Origin: Fibrobacter succinogenes
Lineage (GTDB): Bacteria; Fibrobacterota; Fibrobacteria; Fibrobacterales; Fibrobacteraceae
DNA: 57,668 nt
Reading direction: 5' to 3'
NCBI GenBank assembly: GCA_902794535.1
Contig: CADBHQ010000022.1
Span: forward strand, 1 to 57,668
In this document: positions 50,965-57,668 of the stretch, in pieces
Position numbering within the stretch: position 1 is the stretch's first letter
How the letters are laid out: each line of letters opens with the position of its first letter
The notes under the pieces: generated by a model
Databases searched by the model: none
Told to the model about the DNA's origin: nothing
The model's input: the letters and a program-made list of their open reading frames with translations, nothing else
Made by a program: the position numbers and the translations under genes

Positions 50965-51905
50965 TAGCTTTTTTTCCAAATCTTGCGTGCAAGTGGCAGG
51001 CCGACTGCGGTAAATAGAATGCGCTTCATGGTAACAGCGGCGGAATCTTTCAAGAAAAGTTCTTTACGGTGCTTGGCAATCCACAGCAAACGGAGCGGCG
51101 AAATTGCGCGCGTGAGTCGCGCCTTGGCAAGGCCTAAAAGTTTTTTGGCAAAGCGAATCTCTTTTTTGGTGAGCAAGAGTTTGCCTGCGTTATCAAGGAT
51201 AGTCTGAATCCATTGAATCTGGGTTTCAAGCGTCTTGCTCATCGAAGGTGCGGCCACTCCACCTACGGCGTTGTTGCCGTGAATGCGGTATTGCACAACG
51301 GGCGTGTCGATGGCGGCAATTCCGCCTTGTCTATCCGCAATCATCGCAATCCAGCGGTCATGAACAGTCACGCCCTCGGGAATCGGGAGAATTGTCTTCA
51401 GCAATGCGGCGCGGAAAAGTGAAAGGCAACCCGTCACATTGTTGATGCCTGCTATCTGCTGCTCCATCGAAATTTTCTTTTCAATCTTCGAATAGCTTCG
51501 CCAAGATTCGGCCGTGATTTTTCCGTTGGCGTCAACCACTTGGGCATCTCCGAAAACAAGAGCCTTGTCCTGAATTTCTTTTTCGAGTAATTCCAACTTT
51601 TGCGGGAGCCAAATATCGTCTTGGTCGGCAAGCGCTATCAAATCGTTATCGTTCAATTGCGGCTGCGCAAGTTCCAAAGCCTTTGAAAACGCGGCGCGGT
51701 GCCCGGAATTCTTTTCGAGAATTGTCACTTGCAGCGGTAAGCGGTTTTCATAGCTTTTTAAAATCGCGGGCGTATTGTCTTTTGAGCCGTCATCGACGGC
51801 GACAATAAAGTCGGCTTGCCTAGTTTGCGCCACAAGCGAATTGAGCATCTGTGCCAGATACTTTTCGCCATTGTAGGTCGCAAGGACTATGCCGATTTTA
51901 GCCAT
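50964..51905 (-). CDS. Family 2 glycosyltransferase
   Basis: 313 residues. GIVLATYNGEKYLAQMLNSL, VAVDDGSKDNT, ALADQDDIWLPQKL (the DxD-type motif) and HDRWIAMIAD place it with rhamnosyl- or galactosyl-type GT2 enzymes. It is the first gene of the leftward operon. A TATATT lies 6 nt upstream of the ATG and no SD is visible, so the message may be leaderless. Confidence 0.88.
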   Translation of the reverse strand: MAKIGIVLATYNGEKYLAQMLNSLVAQTRQADFIVAVDDGSKDNTPAILKSYENRLPLQVTILEKNSGHRAAFSKALELAQPQLNDNDLIALADQDDIWLPQKLELLEKEIQDKALVFGDAQVVDANGKITAESWRSYSKIEKKISMEQQIAGINNVTGCLSLFRAALLKTILPIPEGVTVHDRWIAMIADRQGGIAAIDTPVVQYRIHGNNAVGGVAAPSMSKTLETQIQWIQTILDNAGKLLLTKKEIRFAKKLLGLAKARLTRAISPLRLLWIAKHRKELFLKDSAAVTMKRILFTAVGLPLARKIWKKS

Positions 51906-51911
51906 ACTCTG

Positions 51912-51917
51912 AATATA
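51912..51917 (-). promoter_or_regulatory. Candidate -10 of the polysaccharide operon
   Basis: On the minus strand TATATT is followed by CAGAGT and then the ATG of the first glycosyltransferase. No SD. Confidence 0.4.
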
Positions 51918-52107
51918 GTAAATATCCCTGTTTTAATAGCTGTATTTAATCGATAATTGTGCTAAAGCCAGCTAAGGAATGTGTAGCAGAGTCAAGATGA
52001 CCTTGGAAATAAATAAAAATTCGTTTCTTGTCGATAGGCTTGCATTGTAATGGCTTAAAAGGAAGATTATCATTTAGAATTTCGGCTGAATCTCCTTTAA
52101 ATGAAAA

Positions 52108-52416
52108 ATGCAATTCTTCTGCAAATTCATGCCTTTCACATCTATGAGTGCCGCTGAATTTGCTATTCTTATCAAAAAATATCCTAAATTGGTTAATTAT
52201 AAAAATGAAACGATTATAAAACTTTATTCTTGCTCTACGGGAGGAAAAACATGGGATGGGAGTCTTAATTTTGCACAAGAGTTGGCAAATCTTACTGGGT
52301 TAACTGTTGTGGCTCCGATCCAGGATTTTGAATTTGTTAAAACGTTTTCAAAGCCTACATATAGAGTAGAACATTTGGATGGTGGAGATTGGGAAACTTT
52401 TCTTCCTCAGAAATAA
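52108..52416 (+). pseudogene. Polymorphic-toxin-type C-terminal fragment
   Basis: An open frame of 102 codons with no signal peptide and no clear SD; ATGs at 52108, 52129 and 52144 are all possible. From about residue 30 the sequence reads TIIKLYSCSTGG, SLNFAQELANLTGLTVVAPI and ends LDGGDWETFLPQK. The pattern I-x-L-x-SC-x-TG...FAQxLAxxLGxxVxAP...GGxWxxFxP is typical of the ends of Rhs-type and other large secreted toxins. It lacks the body of such a protein, so it is a leftover tip. The 200 nt upstream are AT-rich; a leftward open frame there (51946-52278) could be another fragment but is not supported. Confidence 0.45.
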
Positions 52417-52429
52417 AGGAAATACTCGA

Positions 52430-53170
52430 ATGCGCAAAATTTTTGTCCTATTTTTAATGATTATCTATGTTGGATGTAGTAGTGACGTGAGAGATGCTGA
52501 TGGAAATCGCTATAAAATAGTAAAGATTGGTAATCAGGTTTGGATGGCTGAAAATCTTAGAACTCGTGCAGCAAAGGATTCCTGGTGCTATGCAAATATT
52601 GCAGAAAATTGCGAAAAATACGGTCGTCTTTACACATGGGTTGCAGCTATGGCGTTCCCTGACTCTTGCTATGACCACAAATGCGAATTGTTAGGAAAGC
52701 ATCCCCACCAAGGCATTTGCCCTGATGGATTCCACATACCTTCAATTGATGAGTTCAATGAATTATATGAGTATGTGGGTAAAGCATCGGTAGCATTAAA
52801 GTTGAGGTCTAAAAAAAGTAGGACGAAAGAAGAAATTGCTGGTGATAAAGAAATTTATGGTGAAAAAAATTTTGATGAATTTGGTTTCAACCTGCTTTTA
52901 GGAGGGCTTGCATTTAATGTAAAGGAATTGTCCGATGGTGCAGATAATGGAAGTGAAAAACGCGCTACAGGACTTTGGACATGTAATAAAGAAAGTGTGA
53001 TTGATACAACATTTGCATGGTTTGTTAAACTTACTAAAGGTATGAATGAAAAGTTAAACGAACGTTTTGATATAGCGAATAGTCAATGTTTTTTAGAAGG
53101 GGCTGATTCTATTATACCGATAAAACTCCTTAAGAATGGAGGCTCTTATCTTCGTTGCATAAAAGATTAA
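52430..53170 (+). CDS. FISUMP-domain lipoprotein (short form)
   Basis: ATG 52430 has AAAGGAAAT upstream; the frame opens at 52379. The signal peptide is followed by the lipobox YVGCSSD. The FISUMP domain begins immediately: VRDADGNRYKIVKIGNQVWM, SWCYANIAENCEKYGRLYTW, GICPDGFHIPSIDEFNEL, ATGLWTCN and a final YLRCIKD. 246 residues, with almost no linker, unlike the other two copies in the window. AT-rich compared with neighbours. Function unknown. Confidence 0.9.
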   Translation: MRKIFVLFLMIIYVGCSSDVRDADGNRYKIVKIGNQVWMAENLRTRAAKDSWCYANIAENCEKYGRLYTWVAAMAFPDSCYDHKCELLGKHPHQGICPDGFHIPSIDEFNELYEYVGKASVALKLRSKKSRTKEEIAGDKEIYGEKNFDEFGFNLLLGGLAFNVKELSDGADNGSEKRATGLWTCNKESVIDTTFAWFVKLTKGMNEKLNERFDIANSQCFLEGADSIIPIKLLKNGGSYLRCIKD

Positions 53171-53184
53171 GCTTGGCTTGCAAA

Positions 53185-54057
53185 ATGAATTGCACGACTG
53201 TCGGTGTTGCCGCTGAATTCGAAGACAGCGGTGTGAACGCGTCGTATACCTTTAACCAGGACAGCTCCAGGTCGCTGGGCCTGAACACGAACGCGAGCGT
53301 ATGCGTGGACGGCGTGTGTCTTAACGGGGGATGCGGCTTCAACATGAACACCTATACGGGAACGTCGGTCAGCAAGAGTGCCGGCTATGAGCTTGGCCAG
53401 GGGTACAGCTGGGACCGCAGCGGCGGATTTGTCGGGATGACCGTCTACGCCGAAGTCTACGCGGCCTTTGCGGGAGGGCGTAGTTCATATGGATACGAGC
53501 AGGGGTTCTTCGGGGCCGAGGGCCGCGGAATGTACGCCGGAATAAGTGGCTACGGTTTGCATGCGGAAGTGTCGCAGAACGGCGGAACGAACTGGGGCTT
53601 TGAAGAAAAGGCCTATTATAAAATGAAAAATTTGGGCAAAGATCCTGAAACAGGTAAACCCCGCAAGTATGTTGGCCTGAGCATCCCCACCCTTGGCATC
53701 TTTAGCGATGTATTCATGTACGATCACGGGAACAGGAATGATAATCAGAAAGAGGTGATGGGGAAAGACGGAAAAGGGATAAGCAGAGAACAATTTGAAA
53801 AACTTGCTAAAGATAATGATCTTGATTATGGAAAATACCCCTGGATAGCTAGTCTTTTCCATCCTAGTAACACAGACAAGATGTGGATGGAACAGAAAAG
53901 CGTATTCCGTTTCCTATATGGTTGGTTCTGGATTCCGTCAGTTGAGGGACTTTTCTTCCCGGGAGGAGACTATGCATCTGCTCCGAGTTACAATTATGGG
54001 CACAATTGGATTACACATTTCATTCTTGATGTTTTGCCGTATTTAATTATGGATTAA
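53185..54057 (+). CDS. Possible toxin-like protein, 5'-truncated, two-part composition
   Basis: The open frame begins at 53155 inside the end of the FISUMP gene; the first ATG is 53185 and no SD or signal peptide is seen, so the gene looks truncated. About nt 53200-53610 is GC-rich and encodes Gly/Ser/Tyr-rich strands (VNASYTFNQDSSRSLGLNT, GAEGRGMYAGISGYGLHAEV). From about 53613 the base composition drops and the protein becomes Lys- and Asp-rich (KNLGKDPETGKPRKYVG, WIASLFHPSNTDK), ending in hydrophobic residues. A conserved body joined to a variable tip is how polymorphic toxins are built. No catalytic motif is recognised, so a toxin function is inference only. Confidence 0.5.
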   Translation: MNCTTVGVAAEFEDSGVNASYTFNQDSSRSLGLNTNASVCVDGVCLNGGCGFNMNTYTGTSVSKSAGYELGQGYSWDRSGGFVGMTVYAEVYAAFAGGRSSYGYEQGFFGAEGRGMYAGISGYGLHAEVSQNGGTNWGFEEKAYYKMKNLGKDPETGKPRKYVGLSIPTLGIFSDVFMYDHGNRNDNQKEVMGKDGKGISREQFEKLAKDNDLDYGKYPWIASLFHPSNTDKMWMEQKSVFRFLYGWFWIPSVEGLFFPGGDYASAPSYNYGHNWITHFILDVLPYLIMD

Positions 54058-54085
54058 TTATTCCCGAATCCATAAGGATTTATTT

Positions 54086-54580
54086 ATGAAAAAACTTGCA
54101 TGCCTAATCCTCTGCCTATTTTTCTGGAACTGTTGCCCTCTTTGCGGCAGTGACTGCTTCTACACTATCGAGAAATCGGTGGATGTCGATGCAGTAGAAA
54201 AATATCGCGATATGCATTATGGCCTAAATGGAGAATGGTATGATTTTGTTAACGATACTCTTCAGGAACAATATTATAAATCTTTTTGCCTATATATAGA
54301 TTCCGTAAATGTATATAACCTCAGTATGCCCGTTTCTGTAGATGCTTATATCACACATGGTGGCGAAACAGAAAGGATTGACTCGTCTCTTGTTGAATAT
54401 AGAACGGTAATAAAGGGTATGTTGGGTATTTTTATTGAGAGAAGATTGCCCGAGCCATCAAGCCGACTTAAAATAGTTGTCACGAAGGAAGGTAAAGAGA
54501 CTGTATTTGAGTTTGACATTGTCCAAAAGGCGTATAAGTCGAGACATTCCCGAAAGTGGATGTCGTTTATATCGTTTTGA
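54086..54580 (+). CDS. Small exported Cys-rich protein, candidate immunity protein
   Basis: 164 residues. The signal peptide (KKLACLILCLFFWNCC) is followed by a Cys-rich segment (CCPLCGSDC) that could contain a lipobox. The rest is polar and beta-like (NVYNLSMPVSVDAYITHGGE, RLKIVVTKEGKETVFEFD). The gene starts 28 nt after the toxin-like gene and is AT-rich. Position right behind a possible toxin tip suggests immunity; no family is recognised. Confidence 0.55.
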   Translation: MKKLACLILCLFFWNCCPLCGSDCFYTIEKSVDVDAVEKYRDMHYGLNGEWYDFVNDTLQEQYYKSFCLYIDSVNVYNLSMPVSVDAYITHGGETERIDSSLVEYRTVIKGMLGIFIERRLPEPSSRLKIVVTKEGKETVFEFDIVQKAYKSRHSRKWMSFISF

Positions 54581-54654
54581 GTTGGCGAAAAAACTCGCAA
54601 ACCGCAAATAGCCGGTTGCCCTTATGCGTGAATTAATTTAGATTGAATTCCAGT

Positions 54655-55434
54655 ATGCGATTCTTTATATTTTTATTTTTTCCGTTTGTAATGCTTTCCG
54701 GGTGTTTTTTTGACACACATATTCCAGAAAAACCTTCTGCTCAGCCCATTCACTCTAAATTTATTAAGCCTGGCACCTTTTCTCCAGATTATCATTCATT
54801 GAAAGAAGATTTTGATTTGTTGTTCAATGCAGAAGATATAGAATGGGAAAAAGATAAGGGGATATTTTACGTTCATTTTTACGATATTTCTGATGGTGAT
54901 GAGCATGTCCGTTCTGAATACATCCTGTCTTTGCCTCAAGATAGTTCCGAAGCTCTAATTTACATGTTGTACTCCATTGATACTAGACATCTTGCCGAAA
55001 CGCTCCCACCTTTTGAACGTTGCATGGAAAAAAATATCAAAGAAAGGATGTCTACAGTCTATAACCTGTGCCGGAAAAAGATTTCCATGCCGCAGGCTTT
55101 GATTGATAAAATGAAGTCTTTCTTGCTAGACGACAAGCAATCAATTGATAGTCGTGGTGGTGATTGTTTTGAAACCTTAAACATGTTTATTTTTGATGGC
55201 GAAAAGTACCACTATTTTGACATGCCTTGGCCTTCATGCATTGATGACAACATGAAAAAAGACCCCCGCATTCCCGAATACATCGAGTTCTACAACGAGA
55301 TGGCCGCCATCATAAAGCAGGACTTCAGCGCCTGCCGCTGGGACAACTTCGGCAACAGGGAAAAGATGATCCGCGAGTGTGGCAAGTTCAACTGGCGTTG
55401 GAAAGAGAAATATCCAGAGATTCTAGGACGGTGA
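54655..55434 (+). CDS. Lipoprotein with a change of composition near the 3' end, candidate immunity protein
   Basis: ATG 54655 is the first good start (TTG 54643 opens the frame). The signal peptide ends in LSGCFFD (lipobox). The product has 259 residues. Nt 54655 to about 55250 is AT-rich; the last 180 nt (MKKDPRIPEYIEFYNEMAAI, WDNFGNREKMIRECGKFNW) are clearly GC-rich and use different codons. The joint is in frame, so a recombination that replaced the 3' end is likely. No family is recognised. Confidence 0.6.
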   Translation: MRFFIFLFFPFVMLSGCFFDTHIPEKPSAQPIHSKFIKPGTFSPDYHSLKEDFDLLFNAEDIEWEKDKGIFYVHFYDISDGDEHVRSEYILSLPQDSSEALIYMLYSIDTRHLAETLPPFERCMEKNIKERMSTVYNLCRKKISMPQALIDKMKSFLLDDKQSIDSRGGDCFETLNMFIFDGEKYHYFDMPWPSCIDDNMKKDPRIPEYIEFYNEMAAIIKQDFSACRWDNFGNREKMIRECGKFNWRWKEKYPEILGR

Positions 55435-55598
55435 ATATTGGGGTGTGACCGTTTCTGCAATAAAAAATGACGGCGTCATCCTGCACGATGAAATTGGCGA
55501 CTTTGAAATAAAGTGACTCTTTTGTTATATTAATGACATGGTGTTAAAGAAATTCCCCATCGGCGAATGGAAAATCGCAGACGGAACGGTTTAAACTA
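55435..55598 (+). other. Gene remnants between the accessory patch and a glycosyltransferase
   Basis: Two short frames lie here: 55445-55516 (VTVSAIKNDGVILHDEIGD) and 55538-55594 (MVLKKFPIGEWKIADGTV, complete with ATG and stop). Both are GC-richer than the flanks and look like the ends of lost genes. Neither is long enough to assign. Confidence 0.35.
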
Positions 55599-56741
55599 AT
55601 GCAAAAGATTCTTTTTGTTTGCGATAAAAACGAGTGTACCAGTTTCGGGCGATTGACGCTGAATCTGGTCAAGGCGGTGTCGGGAAAATTCGATGCCCAT
55701 GTGCTTTGGCTCAAGACTCCCAAGTTCTTTGGTGAAGCCGATAAGAAAGCGGCGACTTCGCAAGATTCGAATTATGTATCTCACGAAGTGTGGGCGAAAT
55801 CGCTCTATACGGGATATTTGAGCTTTCGCGCACCGCTAAAAAAGCTGGTCAAAAAAATCCAACCCGAAATCGTTTTCTTTATTCGTCCGGAACTCGGTTT
55901 CTTGGTGCCGGTGGTGAAGGGCCGCGCCAAGACGGTCATGTTTGTGCATGACACCTTTGCCGAGACCTTGTACCCGAACAGCACGAAGTTCAAGCTGTTG
56001 AACCTGTTCTACATTCGCCCGACAGTCAAGGCGGACTTTTTCGTGTACAATTCCAATTGGACTCGCGAACAAGCGGCGGACCACTTTGGCGTAGAGATGT
56101 CGTCGAAACCGGGAACCGTAATTGGTTGCCCCATCGATAGTGCCCTGTTTAACAAGCCCGAAAAGATTCCGACCCTTGAAGAAAAAAAGCAGTTCTTGCG
56201 CAAGTACGGTATCAAGAATTTCGATGGCATGTGCCTGAACGTAAGCCTCGATGAACCCCGCAAGAATATCGAGACTTTCTTTGAAATGGCAAGCCTCAGA
56301 CCGCATGTGGCCTTTGTGCGAGTGGGCAAGTTCTCGGAACGCCTGCGTGCCATCGTGAACGAAAAGAAACTCTATAACGTCTATCATTTTAGCGAGTTCA
56401 AGGCGCATGAATTGCGCGACTTTTATCGCCACGCAGACTTGATGGTGTATCCGTCCCTTTTAGAAGGGTTCGGCCTTCCGCCCATCGAAGCGATTGCTTG
56501 CGGAACGCCTGCGCTCTGCGCCGCCACCTCTGCCGTCAAGGAAAACCTCGAAGGCGTTTGCCCACTGATCAATCCGCCGACGGATGCCGAGGCATACGCC
56601 CGCGTGATCGATCGCGTGCTCGCTGGCGAAAACGTGCTCGATGAATCTAATGCAAAAAAACTCCTGGAACATTGTTCCATGGAGTCTTTCAGCAAACGAG
56701 TTGTAGAATTTTTTAATTCTATTTCCGGCGCCACACCTTAA
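55599..56741 (+). CDS. Family 4 glycosyltransferase
   Basis: 380 residues, GT-B fold. KILFVCDKNECTSFGRLTLN at the start, VMFVHDTFAETLYPNSTKFK, NVSLDEPRKNIETFFEMASL and YPSLLEGFGLPPIEAIACGTPAL (EX7E motif) make it a GT4 enzyme. It overlaps the 3' end of the leftward MauE-like gene by 23 nt. It stands apart from the polysaccharide operon across the accessory patch but may serve the same polymer. Confidence 0.9.
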   Translation: MQKILFVCDKNECTSFGRLTLNLVKAVSGKFDAHVLWLKTPKFFGEADKKAATSQDSNYVSHEVWAKSLYTGYLSFRAPLKKLVKKIQPEIVFFIRPELGFLVPVVKGRAKTVMFVHDTFAETLYPNSTKFKLLNLFYIRPTVKADFFVYNSNWTREQAADHFGVEMSSKPGTVIGCPIDSALFNKPEKIPTLEEKKQFLRKYGIKNFDGMCLNVSLDEPRKNIETFFEMASLRPHVAFVRVGKFSERLRAIVNEKKLYNVYHFSEFKAHELRDFYRHADLMVYPSLLEGFGLPPIEAIACGTPALCAATSAVKENLEGVCPLINPPTDAEAYARVIDRVLAGENVLDESNAKKLLEHCSMESFSKRVVEFFNSISGATP

Positions 56742-57405
56742 TCAGGCTGTGGTTCTTTCTGGTAGCAAGCCAGAGCGTGGGCCAAATCAGAATCAAGTCG
56801 CGAATCAGGCTTGTCCAGGCTTCGGCCTTGTCGTGGGCGTCGCCGTCTTCAAGCTCGAAGCAGCCGCAAGTGATGCCGAGATCGTTTCCAAGAGCCCAAG
56901 CGAGAGCAATGATAAAGCTTACGAACATCCAGAAAATGGCGAAAGCGGATTCACGTACGAACGGCGTTACAATCATCGCAAGTCCGAACCAGAATTCAAA
57001 CTGCGGGTACACCAGCGCAAAGAAGTTGTTCACGCTTTCCAAGTGCAAAGCGGGGAAGAACTGGTACTGCGCCACAAGGACTGCAAACTGGTGCGGGTCC
57101 TGAATCTTGTAGATGCTTGCGAAAATGAACATGCCGCCAATGCCCACGCGGAACAAGGTTTCGAGGGCTCGGATGGCAAAGTCCTTTTGCAGGCGGTAAG
57201 CCGGAACGCAAATGGCGGTCGCAAGCGCAATCGCGCCAAGACCCACATGAATATTGTAGCGGTAAGCCTTTGGCCAAATGTCAATCAGCCAGTCTTGGTC
57301 GGTAAAGGTCAAGAATGATTCCGGGAACGAAATTTCGGCGACACCGATGGCCACCAGAATCGAGGCAACAACGAGCAATACTGCAGAAATAATCGTATTC
57401 TTCAT
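56719..57405 (-). CDS. MauE/DoxX-like membrane protein
   Basis: 228 residues with four or five membrane segments. ALETLFRVGIGGMFIFASIYKIQDPHQFAVLVAQYQFFP and the CGCFEL motif before the last helices match the MauE/DoxX superfamily, which is linked to thiol or disulfide chemistry in the envelope. Its ATG overlaps the stop of the small upstream gene (TAATG). The two are coupled, leftward. The exact role is unknown. Confidence 0.75.
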   Translation of the reverse strand: MKNTIISAVLLVVASILVAIGVAEISFPESFLTFTDQDWLIDIWPKAYRYNIHVGLGAIALATAICVPAYRLQKDFAIRALETLFRVGIGGMFIFASIYKIQDPHQFAVLVAQYQFFPALHLESVNNFFALVYPQFEFWFGLAMIVTPFVRESAFAIFWMFVSFIIALAWALGNDLGITCGCFELEDGDAHDKAEAWTSLIRDLILIWPTLWLATRKNHSLIKVWRRK

Positions 57406-57605
57406 TACAGCACCTCGTCCGGCTTGGCAAGAATTTCCTGGCTGCCGATCCAGTCGACCGACTTGGAGTCTTCAACGCGAATGTTGTTGATAACGGCAAG
57501 CGCAATGCAGAATGCGGCAATCCCCAAAAGAACAATCCAGTTCAGGGATTTTAAATAGTTTTTAGTGTAATCGAAAACTTTAAGAGCTATAGATTTCATA
57601 TCCAT
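57405..57605 (-). CDS. Small single-span membrane protein, possible rhodanese-like partner
   Basis: 66 residues from ATG 57605 (or 64 from ATG 57599). One membrane helix (WIVLLGIAAFCIALAVI) is followed by a short polar tail (RVEDSKSVDWIGSQEILAKP). In other bacteria a similar tail leads into a rhodanese domain paired with MauE/DoxX proteins; here the domain is missing, so the protein may be naturally short or truncated. No SD is seen; TATCTT abuts the ATG. Confidence 0.5.
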   Translation of the reverse strand: MDMKSIALKVFDYTKNYLKSLNWIVLLGIAAFCIALAVINNIRVEDSKSVDWIGSQEILAKPDEVL

Positions 57606-57625
57606 AAGATACAAAATCTTTGGTC

Positions 57626-57668
57626 TTACTTAGTCCACAGGCTCTTTTCTTTTTCAATAAACTTCACG
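57626..57668 (-). CDS. C-terminal end of a leftward gene (partial)
   Basis: The minus-strand frame from the window edge reads VKFIEKEKSLWTK and stops with TAA at 57628-57626. It is only 14 codons. It ends 21 nt before the next gene's start. No assignment is possible. Confidence 0.4.
   Translation of the reverse strand, partial: VKFIEKEKSLWTK

Noticed and set aside
51946..52278. 110-codon leftward frame opposite the toxin-like fragment
   Set aside because: It overlaps a better-supported frame on the other strand and has no recognised motif; it could be a fragment but cannot be shown.

Overview
The window looks like chromosome from a Fibrobacter-type bacterium (Fibrobacterota, FCB group). It carries three lipoproteins with the FISUMP domain (Fibrobacter succinogenes major paralogous domain), polyserine linkers, rhamnogalacturonan-degrading enzymes that share a CBM35-like module and a C-terminal sorting-like domain, and promoters with a Bacteroidota-like TAnnTTTG element. 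Base composition is moderate and fairly even, except for AT-rich and GC-rich patches between about 51.9 and 55.6 kb. These composition calls were made by eye.

Layout. 0-2.5 kb: 3' part of a SulP anion transporter, a 41-residue membrane peptide, purN, rnhB. 2.6-7.5 kb: a complete Tol-Pal operon (tolQ, tolR, tolA/tonB-like, tolB, pal, cpoB-like). 7.6-9.7 kb: murA and a frameshifted GYF/RDD membrane protein, leftward. 9.7-17.7 kb: rapA, proB, scpB, mutS and a coupled HD-domain protein. 17.7-25.6 kb: metF diverges from a zinc-uptake cluster holding a Zur-type regulator, ZnuA, ZnuC, ZnuB, a ZnuD-like outer-membrane receptor and four uncharacterised small accessory proteins, three of them rich in His. 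25.6-28.1 kb: tRNA-Arg(UCU), a multi-hairpin element bounded by a repeat of the tRNA 3' end, and groESL behind a sigma-54-like promoter. 28.5-35.4 kb: a pectin (rhamnogalacturonan-I) locus with a PL11-type lyase, two CE12-type acetylesterases and a lipoprotein. 35.4-38.5 kb: an ArnA-like dehydratase/decarboxylase, a DPM/ArnC-like glycosyltransferase and a frameshifted FISUMP protein with hexapeptide repeats. 38.6-44.0 kb: MoxR / DUF58 / TgpA-like transglutaminase operon with a FISUMP gene between its first two members. 44.1-47.4 kb: frameshifted plant-type dapB, a lone YejB-like permease, an AmgK-like sugar kinase and a PTS EIIA protein. 47.4-51.9 kb: leftward polysaccharide operon (three glycosyltransferases and a Wzi-like outer-membrane protein). 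51.9-55.6 kb: an accessory patch of toxin-like fragments, a FISUMP lipoprotein and candidate immunity lipoproteins, mosaic in base composition. 55.6-57.7 kb: a glycosyltransferase, a MauE/DoxX-like membrane protein with a small partner, and the tail of one more gene.

The best candidate for an under-described system is the zinc cluster. It encodes a route from outer membrane to cytoplasm together with several unnamed proteins that look able to bind metal, and its regulator gene sits behind a promoter with two perfect ATTTGCAAAT palindromes. Other points of interest are the tRNA-adjacent multi-hairpin element, the sigma-54-like groESL promoter, a YTTCGTC/TCTCGTC heptanucleotide repeat family, the hexad-repeat FISUMP stalk and the toxin-like mosaic. 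Three genes (GYF/RDD, FISUMP at 37.2 kb, dapB) are broken by frameshifts. dapB is normally essential, so sequencing or assembly error is a real possibility for all three.
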